Shown: piece by piece, positions 22,181-29,682 of the stretch
Layout of the letters: every line of letters begins with the position of its first letter
Position numbering within the stretch: the stretch's first letter is position 1
NCBI GenBank assembly: GCA_005882525.1
Contig: VBGO01000011.1
Coordinates: 1-29,682 of the forward strand
DNA from: Chloroflexota bacterium
GTDB lineage: Bacteria; Chloroflexota; Dormibacteria; CF-121
Direction of reading: 5' to 3'
DNA length: 29,682 bases
Notes under the pieces: generated by a model
Told to the model about the DNA's origin: nothing
Database searches by the model: none
The model's input: the letters and a program-made list of their open reading frames with translations, nothing else
Made by a program: the position numbers and the translations under genes

Positions 22181-24925
22181 GTGGATCGGACGTTCGTCGC
22201 GCTGGATCTCGAGACCACAGGGCTGAGCCCGCGCTTGGATCGGATCATCGAGGTGGGGGCGGTCCGGTTCGAGGGCGATCAGGTGCTGGCCACCTTCCAA
22301 TCACTGGTCCGACCCGAAGTCGGGATTCCGCGCGCGGTACAGGAGCTGACCGGCATCCGCGATGCCGACGTCGCCGCCGCGCCGCACCCGGAGGAGGTGC
22401 TGGCACAACTGATCGACTTCGTCGGCACCAGCTCAGTGGTGGCGCATAGCGGCAACTTCGACCTCTCGTTCCTGGTCGATGGCGAGGCGGAGCTCGCCTA
22501 CGAGTTGTTCGACACGCTCGACCTGGCCCGGATCATGCTGCCGGTGGTGCCGAGCCACAGCCTGCCGCACCTGTCGCGCCAGCTCGGCCTGAGCCATCCG
22601 CATCCGCATCGGGCTCTGTCGGATGCGGACGCCGCTCGACAACTGTTTCGTTATCTCTGGCAGTTTGCCCGCGGCTTCCCCGGTGACCTGCTGGACCGGA
22701 TGCTGGAGGCGACCGGCGACTGGCCACACCCGATCCATCATTTCCTGGAGAGTGCGCGCCGTGCCGGCTCCAGTGGCGTCGAGAGCCTCTTGCCGCCGAC
22801 CACGGATCCGGTCAGTCCGGCGCGTTCCGCGACGCCCTCGACCGACCCACAGGCGATCCGCGCCCTGCTTGGCCCGGAAGGCCCGATGGCGGGATTGCTC
22901 GACGACTATGAACTCCGCGAATCACAGCTGCAGATGACGCTTGCCATCGCCCAGCTGTATGGGCGCGGCGGCCGCCTCCTCGTCGAGGCCGGTCCCGGAA
23001 CGGGGAAGTCCCTCGCCTATCTGGTACCGGCCGTGCACCACGCGGTCGCCAGTGGCGAGCGGGTCGTCGTCGCCACCAACACGATCACCCTGCAGGAGCA
23101 GCTCTTCTCCAAAGACATCCCATTCATGCGCAGCTGGCTACCCTTCGATTTCAAAGCCTCGCTGCTCAAAGGCCGGGCCAACTACGTCAGCCTGCGGCGG
23201 TGGAACCGTTACCTCAACGCCCCCAGCCGGCGCGTCGATGGCACCTGGTTCGACGATGAAGTGAAGTTCAAGTTGCGGATGCTGGTCTGGCTGGCGCAGA
23301 CGGGCCACGGTGATCGCTCCGAAATCAAGTTCAACGGCTTCGACGAACTGTTCTGGCAGCGGGCAGCGTCGACGCCAGATGATTGCCTGGCGGCGCACTG
23401 CGACAATTACAAGACCCAGCAGTGCTTCTACTGGAACAGCCGCCGGGCGGCGCAGGACGCCGACCTGATCGTTACCAACCACGCGCTGCTGCTGGCCGAC
23501 GCCCTGAATGGCGGCTCGGTCCTGCCAGCGCACACACACCTGGTCGTCGACGAGGCGCACCAGCTCGAAGAAACGGCGGTCGATGCGCTCACCCAGCGCG
23601 TGGGCGAAGAGGAGGTGCTGGAAAGCATCGAGGGCGCCCTCACCTGGTTTCGCGCCGCGGTTGGCCCGCCTGGAGACGGCGTACGGGCCGCGGCCGCCGA
23701 TACCAGGCAGGCGGCGACCGATTTCTTTCGCCAGACCCGGGCGGTCGTCAAGCAGCGCCAGCCCGAGGTCCCGGTGCGGCCATCGCGGGATGATCCCGTC
23801 ATCCTCGATCCCACCGGTCGTACGTCCTCCGACATTGTGCCGCTCACCGCGCTGGCGAACGGGCTGGCCGATCAGGCCAGGCGGCTTCGTCGCGCCCTGG
23901 ATGACGCCGCAGCCCAGTTGTCGCTGGAGCTGAACGTTTACGCGCAGCGGGAGCTCGATCTCTTCTTGACCCAGCTGCACGGACGTGTGGAGTTGATCGT
24001 TCAAGCGTTCTTGCAGCCACGGCCCGACCGCCTCTACTGGATGGGCACCGAGCGCCGTTCGGGCCGGCCGCTGGTCCAGGCGGCCCCGACCGCGGCCGGC
24101 CGGGAGCTGCAGGCCCGCGCCTTCGCCGACAAGGACACGGTGGTGTTCACCTCTGCCACGCTGGCGGTGGCTGATTCCTTCGAATACTTCAAACGAGGGG
24201 TTGGACTCGAGGCCCGCAGCACCCACGAGATGGTGCTCGCTTCTCCCTTCGACTACCTATCGCAGGCGTTGCTCTGCCTTCCGACCGATCTCCGCGACCT
24301 GGGTGATGCCGCGTTCCTCGACCAGGTGGCGAGCGTCGTCGGTGAGATCGCCGAGGCGATCGACGGCCGCACCCTGGTGCTGTTCACCTCGCATCAACAG
24401 TTGCGGGACGTCGCCGACCGGCTCCGAGTGCGGACCGCCAGGAGCAGTCTGACGATCCTGGCCCAGAATGTCGAAGGCACGCGCCGGCAGCTGCTGGCGC
24501 AGTTCCAGGACCATCCGCGCAGCATCCTGTTGGGGACGAGCAGCTTTTGGGAAGGGATCGACGTGCCGGGCGACGCCCTCTCCTGCGTCGTGATCGTGCG
24601 GCTGCCCTTCAGGGTTCCGAGCGATCCCTTGCAGCTCGCCCGCAGCGCGATGCTCGCGGACCCGTTCGGACAGCTGGCGCTCCCGGAGGCCGTTTTACGC
24701 CTCAAACAGGGTTTCGGCCGGCTGATCCGGCGGCAGAGCGATCGCGGCGCCGTAGTGTTGATGGACCACCGGATCGCGAACCGGACCTATGGCGCCGCCT
24801 TCCTCGATGCCCTGCCGCGTGCCGCCGTGCAGGTGGGGGAGTGCGATGACATGGCCCCGGCGATCGCCCAGTGGCTGGCCCGTGGCCGCGGCATCCGACT
24901 GCCAAGCCCGGTCGAGGCATCATGA
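22181..24925 (+). CDS. dinG: DEDDh exonuclease fused to DinG-family helicase
   Basis: The 914-residue protein joins an epsilon-like 3'-5' exonuclease (about 1-165) to a DinG/XPD-type helicase. The exonuclease has FVALDLETTGLSPRLDRIIEVGAV and HSGNFDLSFLVD, with HRALSDADA closing it. The helicase has Walker A VEAGPGTGKSLAYLVP near 267, NTITLQEQLF, VVDEAHQLEE near 455, LVLFTSHQQL, GTSSFWEGIDVPG and QGFGRLIRR. Gram-positive DinG proteins have the same fusion. Three Cys of the iron-sulfur region are present (C402, C407, C415 in CLAAHC and QQCFYW), but the usual first ligand in KGRxNYLC is S337. The GTG at 22181 is the start used. The stop overlaps the next gene as ATGA. Confidence 0.93.
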   Translation: MDRTFVALDLETTGLSPRLDRIIEVGAVRFEGDQVLATFQSLVRPEVGIPRAVQELTGIRDADVAAAPHPEEVLAQLIDFVGTSSVVAHSGNFDLSFLVDGEAELAYELFDTLDLARIMLPVVPSHSLPHLSRQLGLSHPHPHRALSDADAARQLFRYLWQFARGFPGDLLDRMLEATGDWPHPIHHFLESARRAGSSGVESLLPPTTDPVSPARSATPSTDPQAIRALLGPEGPMAGLLDDYELRESQLQMTLAIAQLYGRGGRLLVEAGPGTGKSLAYLVPAVHHAVASGERVVVATNTITLQEQLFSKDIPFMRSWLPFDFKASLLKGRANYVSLRRWNRYLNAPSRRVDGTWFDDEVKFKLRMLVWLAQTGHGDRSEIKFNGFDELFWQRAASTPDDCLAAHCDNYKTQQCFYWNSRRAAQDADLIVTNHALLLADALNGGSVLPAHTHLVVDEAHQLEETAVDALTQRVGEEEVLESIEGALTWFRAAVGPPGDGVRAAAADTRQAATDFFRQTRAVVKQRQPEVPVRPSRDDPVILDPTGRTSSDIVPLTALANGLADQARRLRRALDDAAAQLSLELNVYAQRELDLFLTQLHGRVELIVQAFLQPRPDRLYWMGTERRSGRPLVQAAPTAAGRELQARAFADKDTVVFTSATLAVADSFEYFKRGVGLEARSTHEMVLASPFDYLSQALLCLPTDLRDLGDAAFLDQVASVVGEIAEAIDGRTLVLFTSHQQLRDVADRLRVRTARSSLTILAQNVEGTRRQLLAQFQDHPRSILLGTSSFWEGIDVPGDALSCVVIVRLPFRVPSDPLQLARSAMLADPFGQLALPEAVLRLKQGFGRLIRRQSDRGAVVLMDHRIANRTYGAAFLDALPRAAVQVGECDDMAPAIAQWLARGRGIRLPSPVEAS

Positions 24926-25791
24926 AAGACGGCCGGCTCACGGTCGGCCTGGCGCAGATGGACCCGGCACTCGGTGACCGCACCCGTAATCTGGAGCGTC
25001 ACCGGCACTGGGTTCGGCAGGCGACCGATGCCGGCGCCGACTTACTCGTCTTCCCCGAGCTAAGCCTGACCGGCTATTTCCTCAAGGACCTGGTCCCGGA
25101 AAGCGCCATCCCGCTGGAGGGCACGGTCATGGAGGAGCTCCGCCCCCTCTCGCGGGAGTTGGACGTCGTGCTCGGTGCAGTGATCGAGTCCCCGGATCAT
25201 CGCTACTTCAATGCCAGCCTCTACCTCAGCGGCGGCGAGCTGGTGCACGTCCACCGCAAGGTCTACCTCCCGACCTACGGCATGTTCGACGAGCAGCGGT
25301 ACTTTGCGGCCGGTGATCGCTTCCGCAGCTTCAAGACCGGATTCGGCCGGGCGGGCATGCTCGTCTGCGAAGACATCTGGCATCTCTCGAGCGCCTATAT
25401 CCTCAGTCTCGAAGGTGTGGACATGATCATTTGCCCGTCGGCCAGCCCGGGGCGCGGCGTCACCACCGACGAGCGGCTGGGAACGGCGGAGTCGTACGGG
25501 CTCGTGTGTCGCACCTACGCCCAGTTTCTAACGACGTTCTTCCTCTACTGCAACCGGGTGGGCTACGAGGACGGCGCGAACTTCTGGGGCGGCTCGATGG
25601 TGATCGGTCCGAACGGTGACATCATCGCGCAACAGGAAGACGCCGACGAGGCGCTGGTCGTCGCCAATCTCGACCTGGGGCAGGTGCGCCGCGAGCGCCT
25701 GGCGAACCCGATGCTGCGGGATGAACGCCTCGAACTCACCATCAACGAGCTGCGGCGAGTCTGGCATGAGCGCACCCGCAAGCCTTACTGA
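24922..25791 (+). CDS. Glutaminase (nitrilase-fold) subunit of NAD synthetase
   Basis: This 306-residue nitrilase-superfamily amidase has the catalytic triad E46 (VFPELSLTGYF), K113 (HRKVYLPTYGMFDEQRYFAAG) and C149 (MLVCEDIWHLSSAYILSL). The LPxYGxFDExRYF run is typical of the amidase half of glutamine-dependent NadE, which frees ammonia from glutamine. Here that half is a separate gene, overlapping the synthetase gene by 26 bases. An alternative is an independent nitrilase; the gene pair makes the NAD role more likely. The ATG at 24922 overlaps dinG as ATGA. Confidence 0.85.
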   Translation: MKDGRLTVGLAQMDPALGDRTRNLERHRHWVRQATDAGADLLVFPELSLTGYFLKDLVPESAIPLEGTVMEELRPLSRELDVVLGAVIESPDHRYFNASLYLSGGELVHVHRKVYLPTYGMFDEQRYFAAGDRFRSFKTGFGRAGMLVCEDIWHLSSAYILSLEGVDMIICPSASPGRGVTTDERLGTAESYGLVCRTYAQFLTTFFLYCNRVGYEDGANFWGGSMVIGPNGDIIAQQEDADEALVVANLDLGQVRRERLANPMLRDERLELTINELRRVWHERTRKPY

Positions 25792-26620
25792 GCCGGTCTT
25801 TCCACCCCTTCGGATCAATCCGGAGCTCGTCCGTCGGATCCTGGTCGGGTTCATCCGCAACGAGGTGCGCAAGGTGGGGTTCGAACGGCTCGTCCTCGGC
25901 CTGAGCGGCGGGGTCGATTCCAGCCTGGTGGCGACGCTTGCGGCGGAGGCGCTGGGCGCCGACAACGTCCTGGCGCTGATCATGCCCTACAAAACCAGCG
26001 ATCCCAAGAGCAAGACGGACGCCCTCCAGGTCGCCCATCAGCTGGACATTCATCATCTCGAGATCGATATCAGCCCGCAGATCGACGCCTACTTCGAGCG
26101 GTTTCCCGACGCCGACCAGAACCGACGGGGCAACAAGATGGCCCGGGAGCGAATGAGCATCCTCTACGACCAGTCGTGGGCCTGGCATGCGCTCGTCATC
26201 GGGACCAGCAACAAAACCGAGCTGTTGCTCGGCTATGGGACCATCTACGGCGACATGGCCAGCGCGATCAATCCGATCGGCGACCTGTACAAGACCCAGG
26301 TGTGGCAGCTCGCCGATGCCCTCGGCGTCCCGACCGCCATCGTGCAGAAGGCGCCCTCGGCCGACCTCTGGGCCGGCCAATCCGATGAGACCGAGCTTGG
26401 CTTTCAGTACCGGATGATCGACCAACTGCTCTACTACCTGGTCGAGCGCCGCTACTCGGTCGAGGAATTGAAGCGGCTGGGATTCGACGAGCCGTTCATC
26501 GAGGACATCGTGCGCCGGATCCGGGAGAATCAGTACAAGCGCCGGCTGCCCGTGATCGCCAAGCTATCTTCGCGGACGATCGACCGCGACTTCCGCTACC
26601 CCCGCGACTGGGGGCACTGA
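25766..26620 (+). CDS. nadE: NAD synthetase (synthetase subunit)
   Basis: NadE makes NAD from nicotinic acid adenine dinucleotide, ATP and ammonia. The 284 residues begin with the ATG at 25766, inside the end of the glutaminase gene. They carry the PP-loop LVLGLSGGVDSSLVATLAAEALG (SGGVDS near 47), VIGTSNKTELLLGYGTIYGDMASAINPIGDLYKTQVW, QKAPSADLWAGQSDETELGF, and a C-terminal VIAKLSSRTIDRDFRYPRDWG. The size equals the ammonia-dependent enzyme, but the adjacent glutaminase should make it glutamine-dependent. Together with nadK it covers the last steps to NADP. Confidence 0.95.
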   Translation: MSAPASLTEPVFPPLRINPELVRRILVGFIRNEVRKVGFERLVLGLSGGVDSSLVATLAAEALGADNVLALIMPYKTSDPKSKTDALQVAHQLDIHHLEIDISPQIDAYFERFPDADQNRRGNKMARERMSILYDQSWAWHALVIGTSNKTELLLGYGTIYGDMASAINPIGDLYKTQVWQLADALGVPTAIVQKAPSADLWAGQSDETELGFQYRMIDQLLYYLVERRYSVEELKRLGFDEPFIEDIVRRIRENQYKRRLPVIAKLSSRTIDRDFRYPRDWGH

Positions 26621-26652
26621 CGATCGGGCGGCCGAGTTGGGACCGCAGCTGA

Positions 26653-27339
26653 TTGGGCACGCTGTACGTGGTGGCCACCCCCATCGGCAACCTCGATGAC
26701 ATCACGCTTCGTGCCCTGCACGTGCTGGAGTCGGTGCCGATGATCGCCGCCGAGGACACCCGGCACACGCTCAAGCTGCTCACGCATTTCGGACTGCGCC
26801 GACCCCTGATCAGCCTCCACGCGAAGAACGAGACGCGCCAGCTGCAATCGATTCTGGAGCGCCTCGGGCAGCACGACATCGCCCTGGTGTCGGATGCCGG
26901 CACCCCGGCGCTCTCCGACCCGGGCGTGCGCCTGGTGAGCGCCGCAGTCGGTGCCGGCTACCCGGTGGTGCCGATCCCCGGACCGTCGGCGGTGCTGGCC
27001 GCGCTGGTCAGCTCCGGGCTGCCCACCAACCAGTTCACGTTTCTCGGCTTTCTGCCGCGCAAACGCGGTGAGCTGGAGCGGGTCATTCGTGATGCCGGCG
27101 AGGCCAAACGGAGTTTCATCTTCTTCGAATCTCCGCATCGGATCCAGCGGACATTGGATATAATGGCGTCCGCCCTCGGCCCCCGCTCGCTGGTGGTGGC
27201 GCGGGAGATCACCAAGGTCCACGAAGAATTCTTACGTGGGACGCCGGCGACGCTCCTGGAGCATTTTGCGAAATCTCCACCCCGCGGCGAGTTGACGGTC
27301 GTGGTGGCCGGCAGCGAATGGAAAGCGTCAGATGAGTAA
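26653..27339 (+). CDS. rsmI: 16S rRNA (cytidine1402-2'-O)-methyltransferase
   Basis: RsmI methylates C1402 in the decoding centre. The 228 residues show the SAM-methylase pattern of the tetrapyrrole methylase fold: LYVVATPIGNLDDITLRAL, IAAEDTRHTLKLL, ISLHAKNE, ALVSDAGTPALSDPGVRLV, IPGPSAVLAALVSSGLPTNQFTFLGFLPRK, and FIFFESPHRIQRTL. The TTG at 26653 gives the standard MGTLYVVATPIGN start, 32 bases after nadE. The end overlaps metG by 8 bases. A TATAAT at 27159-27164 lies within the codons for D-I-M and may be a chance match. Confidence 0.95.
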   Translation: MGTLYVVATPIGNLDDITLRALHVLESVPMIAAEDTRHTLKLLTHFGLRRPLISLHAKNETRQLQSILERLGQHDIALVSDAGTPALSDPGVRLVSAAVGAGYPVVPIPGPSAVLAALVSSGLPTNQFTFLGFLPRKRGELERVIRDAGEAKRSFIFFESPHRIQRTLDIMASALGPRSLVVAREITKVHEEFLRGTPATLLEHFAKSPPRGELTVVVAGSEWKASDE

Positions 27340-28873
27340 GTTCTACGTCACCACCGCCATCGTCTACCCCAACGCCGCGCCCCACCTCGGTTTCATCTAC
27401 GAACTGGTGGGCACCGATGCGCTGGCCCGCTATCACCGCCTGATCGGGGACGAAACGTTCTTTCTCACCGGCACCGATGAGCATTCGCAAAACGTGCGGC
27501 GCAAGGCGGAGGAGGAAGGCGTGTCGACCGCGGAGTTCACCTCCCGGATGGCGAGGCTCTACCGCGACATCGAAGCCCGCTTCGGGATTTCCTACAACCG
27601 TTTCATCCGAACCGAGGACGCCGATCACGTCCAGGGGGTGCAGGCGTTCATCACGAAGATGCAGGCCAGGGGAGACATCTACAAGGGCGCCTACGAAGGC
27701 TGGTATTGCGTTTCCTGTGAAGCGTTCAAGCAGGACGGCGACCTGAAAGACGGCTACTGTCTGATCCACCCGACGCTCAAGGCGCAGTGGCTGAAGGAGG
27801 AGAACTACTTCTTCAAGCTCTCCAACTACCAGGAGCGTCTTCAGCAGCACCTGGACAAGCACCCGGACTTCGTCCAGCCGGAGAGTCGCCGCAATGAGGT
27901 GCTTGGCTGGCTCCGTGCCGGCCTGCAGGACTTCAGCATCTCCCGGTCGACGATCAAGTGGGGTATCCCATTCCCGGGCGACGAGAAGCATGTCGTCTAT
28001 GTCTGGGGTGACGCGCTGGTCAACTACATCACCGGGGTGGGCTATGGCAACGACGAGGAGATGTTCAAGCGTTGGTGGCCGGCCGACCTCCACGTGATCG
28101 GCAAGGACATCACGCGCTTCCACTGCCTCTACTGGCCGGCGATGCTGCTGTCGGCCGGGGTGGCGGTGCCCAAGCGCGTCTACGCGCATGGCTTCCTGAC
28201 GGTCCGTGGCGAAAAGATGAGCAAGAGCACCGGGACCTACATCGATCCGCTCGAAGCCGCCGACCGCTTCGGCGCCGAGGCGGTTCGATACCTCCTCCTG
28301 CGCGAGCTGCCGTTCGACCGCGACGGGGAGATCAGCTGGGACACCATGACCGATCGGTTCAACGCCGATCTCGCCAACGACCTGGGGAACTTCATCTACC
28401 GAACGCTGTCCATGCTCCAGCGGTATTTCGATGGCAAGGTGCCGGCGCCCGACGGTGACGAGGCGCCCCTGGACAAGGAGCTCCGAACCGCTTTTGAGCG
28501 GGCTGTCAAGGGACAGGACAAGCACATGAAAGCCCTCGATTTCACCGGCGCCCTCGGCCTCACCTGGGACGCCATCAATCGCGGCAACAAATACATCGAG
28601 GAAAGCGCGCCCTGGGTGCTCGCCAAGCAATCGGATCAGCGCAAGCGGCTGCAGACCGTCATGTACAACCTGGTCGAGGCGATCCGGCTGACCAGCTACC
28701 TGATCTCGCCGTTCCTGCCCGAGACCGCCGCTAAAGTCGCCGCCCAGGTCAAAGTCGACCTCAAGACCCCGTGGGCCACCGCGAGGGAGTGGGGGAGACT
28801 GCCCGCGCGGACGCAGACGACGCTGGCCGGGGTGCTCTTTCCGCGCATCGAGAAGCCGGAGCCGGTCGGCTGA
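27332..28873 (+). CDS. metG: Methionyl-tRNA synthetase
   Basis: MetRS charges initiator and elongator tRNA-Met. The 513 residues have the class I motif AAPHLGFIYE (HLGF version of HIGH, about 14-17), FLTGTDEHSQNVRR, and KMSKSTGTYIDP (KMSKS, about 295). A zinc knuckle reads CVSC (about 127-130), then CLIH (about 144-147). WGDALVNYITGVGY and ADLHVIGKDITRFH are also clear, and a helical anticodon domain follows. No C-terminal tRNA-binding OB domain is present. The ATG at 27332 overlaps rsmI by 8 bases. Its TGA overlaps the tatD start as CTGA. Confidence 0.97.
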   Translation: MSKFYVTTAIVYPNAAPHLGFIYELVGTDALARYHRLIGDETFFLTGTDEHSQNVRRKAEEEGVSTAEFTSRMARLYRDIEARFGISYNRFIRTEDADHVQGVQAFITKMQARGDIYKGAYEGWYCVSCEAFKQDGDLKDGYCLIHPTLKAQWLKEENYFFKLSNYQERLQQHLDKHPDFVQPESRRNEVLGWLRAGLQDFSISRSTIKWGIPFPGDEKHVVYVWGDALVNYITGVGYGNDEEMFKRWWPADLHVIGKDITRFHCLYWPAMLLSAGVAVPKRVYAHGFLTVRGEKMSKSTGTYIDPLEAADRFGAEAVRYLLLRELPFDRDGEISWDTMTDRFNADLANDLGNFIYRTLSMLQRYFDGKVPAPDGDEAPLDKELRTAFERAVKGQDKHMKALDFTGALGLTWDAINRGNKYIEESAPWVLAKQSDQRKRLQTVMYNLVEAIRLTSYLISPFLPETAAKVAAQVKVDLKTPWATAREWGRLPARTQTTLAGVLFPRIEKPEPVG

Positions 28874-29652
28874 TCGATTCCCACGCCCACCTTCTGCACC
28901 TGCGCGAGCCGCTGACACCCGAGCAGGCGCTGCAGGAGGCGGAGGCGGCCGGCGTGGAGGCTGTGATCAACATCGGTGACGACGCCTCGGACAACCGACC
29001 CGGCGTCGAGCTGACCGAACGCCTGCCTGGGCTACGGACCACCGTCGGCCGGCACCCACACTCGGCCGGTGAGCCGACCGACGCCGCCGAGCGCCGCGAG
29101 CTGCGTCAACTCGCGAGCCACCCGAGCGTGGTCGCGGTGGGAGAGATCGGCCTGGATTATCACTTCACGGACTACCACCGCGTACCCAAGGCCGACCAGC
29201 AGCAGGTCTTCCGCCAGATGCTCGGCCTGGCGCAGGAGCTGCAAAAACCGGTCGTGCTTCACACGCGCGACGCCTTCCCTGACCTGCTGGCCATCCTGGA
29301 CGAGTTTCCCGGCCTGGAGGGAGTCTTTCACTGCTTCAGCGGCAACTCGGCGTTCGCCGCGGAGGCGCTCGCGCGCGGCTTCTACATTTCTTTTGCCGGC
29401 ACCGTCACCTATCCGACGGCTCACGGCGTGATCGGGGCGGCCAGTATCATCCCGCTGGACCACATGCTGGTCGAAACCGACTCGCCGTTTCTTCCGCCGC
29501 AGAGCCGGCGCGGGAAGCCCAACGCCCCGCGCTACCTGGTCGAGACGGTGGCGCGGATCGCCGCGCTGCGCGGCACGACGGAAATCGAGGTCGGCCGGGC
29601 CACCGCCCGGAACGCCACCACCCTCTTTCGGTTGAACCACGCCGGCCCGTAA
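28870..29652 (+). CDS. tatD: TatD family metal-dependent DNase/hydrolase, probable CTG start
   Basis: TatD proteins are TIM-barrel metallohydrolases with 3'-5' DNase and quality-control roles. The ligand set is complete: LIDSHAHL (HxH), VVAVGEIGLDYHF (Glu), VVLHTRDA (His), GVFHCFSG (His), and LVETDSPFLPP (Asp). The frame runs to TAA at 29650. The first residues L-I-D-S-H-A-H align with the family start M-(L/I)-I-D-(T/S)-H-A-H. The codon there is CTG (28870), overlapping the metG TGA as CTGA, like the ATGA/GTGA/TTGA overlaps elsewhere in this window. The next canonical start, GTG at 28954, would remove the HxH motif. A GTG at 28771 would add 33 unrelated residues inside metG. Confidence 0.94.
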   Translation: MIDSHAHLLHLREPLTPEQALQEAEAAGVEAVINIGDDASDNRPGVELTERLPGLRTTVGRHPHSAGEPTDAAERRELRQLASHPSVVAVGEIGLDYHFTDYHRVPKADQQQVFRQMLGLAQELQKPVVLHTRDAFPDLLAILDEFPGLEGVFHCFSGNSAFAAEALARGFYISFAGTVTYPTAHGVIGAASIIPLDHMLVETDSPFLPPQSRRGKPNAPRYLVETVARIAALRGTTEIEVGRATARNATTLFRLNHAGP

Positions 29653-29682
29653 GCGCGCGCTCGAGCTGACCGATGCCTCGGT

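Noticed and set aside
27159..27164. TATAAT as a promoter for metG
   Set aside because: It falls in the codons for D-I-M in rsmI and has no -35 box or TGn extension at the right spacing, so chance is likely.
27209..28918. Long open frame on the minus strand, antisense to metG
   Set aside because: The 569-residue frame mirrors metG, which is certain. It has no recognisable domain, and long antisense frames are common in GC-rich DNA.

Overview
The window is a GC-rich, gene-dense bacterial chromosome segment. All genes supported here lie on the + strand. There is no stretch above 300 bases without a gene, and I see no RNA gene, insertion sequence, prophage or CRISPR array. Gene content and order (efp-Asp23-nusB, scpA-scpB-rsuA/rluB-cmk-plsC, a PIN-PhoH protein, a SigB-type sigma factor with an RsbW-like partner, an FtsA-like ATPase beside a Baseplate-J-like membrane protein) suggest an uncultured Gram-positive-like or Chloroflexota-like lineage. 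Ca. Dormibacterota and its relatives are my best guess, but this is inference without a database search.

Layout. 1-1130: 3' part of aspS. 1311-2105: a stand-alone secreted beta-rich protein ending in a strong terminator. 2194-4140: small membrane protein, DUF948 protein, degenerate RsbW-like anti-sigma factor and SigB-type sigma factor. 4221-9648: alaS, FtsA/PilM-like ATPase and Baseplate-J-like membrane protein. 9645-13431: ruvX, DUF1292, mltG, aroE-like, prepilin peptidase and PH-domain protein. 13469-17074: efp, Asp23, nusB, xseB, divergent PAP2, tlyA and nadK. 17071-20851: HD protein, scpA, scpB, rsuA-type pseudouridine synthase, cmk and plsC. 20848-26620: PIN-PhoH, exonuclease-DinG and a split glutamine-dependent NAD synthetase. 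26653-29652: rsmI, metG and tatD. Most neighbours overlap by NTGA or abut, so a few long housekeeping operons for translation, cofactor synthesis, chromosome segregation and envelope synthesis are likely.

The unusual content is in the details. (1) Three genes are broken in this sequence: alaS by two frame-changing deletions, plsC by a deletion that removes its catalytic HX4D motif, and the Baseplate-J-like gene by what reads as a 4-base tandem duplication. (2) Four genes (sigma factor, aroE-like, rsuA-like, tatD) have conserved N-termini lying upstream of any plausible ATG/GTG/TTG; tatD fits a CTG start in a CTGA overlap. (3) The anti-sigma factor has lost the residues that bind ATP. (4) The AroE-like protein lacks the catalytic lysine and the shikimate-binding serines. 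(5) An actin-like ATPase with basic amphipathic ends is paired with a membrane-anchored Baseplate-J-like protein. (6) -10-like hexamers sit about 7-9 bases before some start codons with no ribosome binding site, which suggests leaderless mRNAs. Several broken frames could be assembly defects, so raw-read checks come first.
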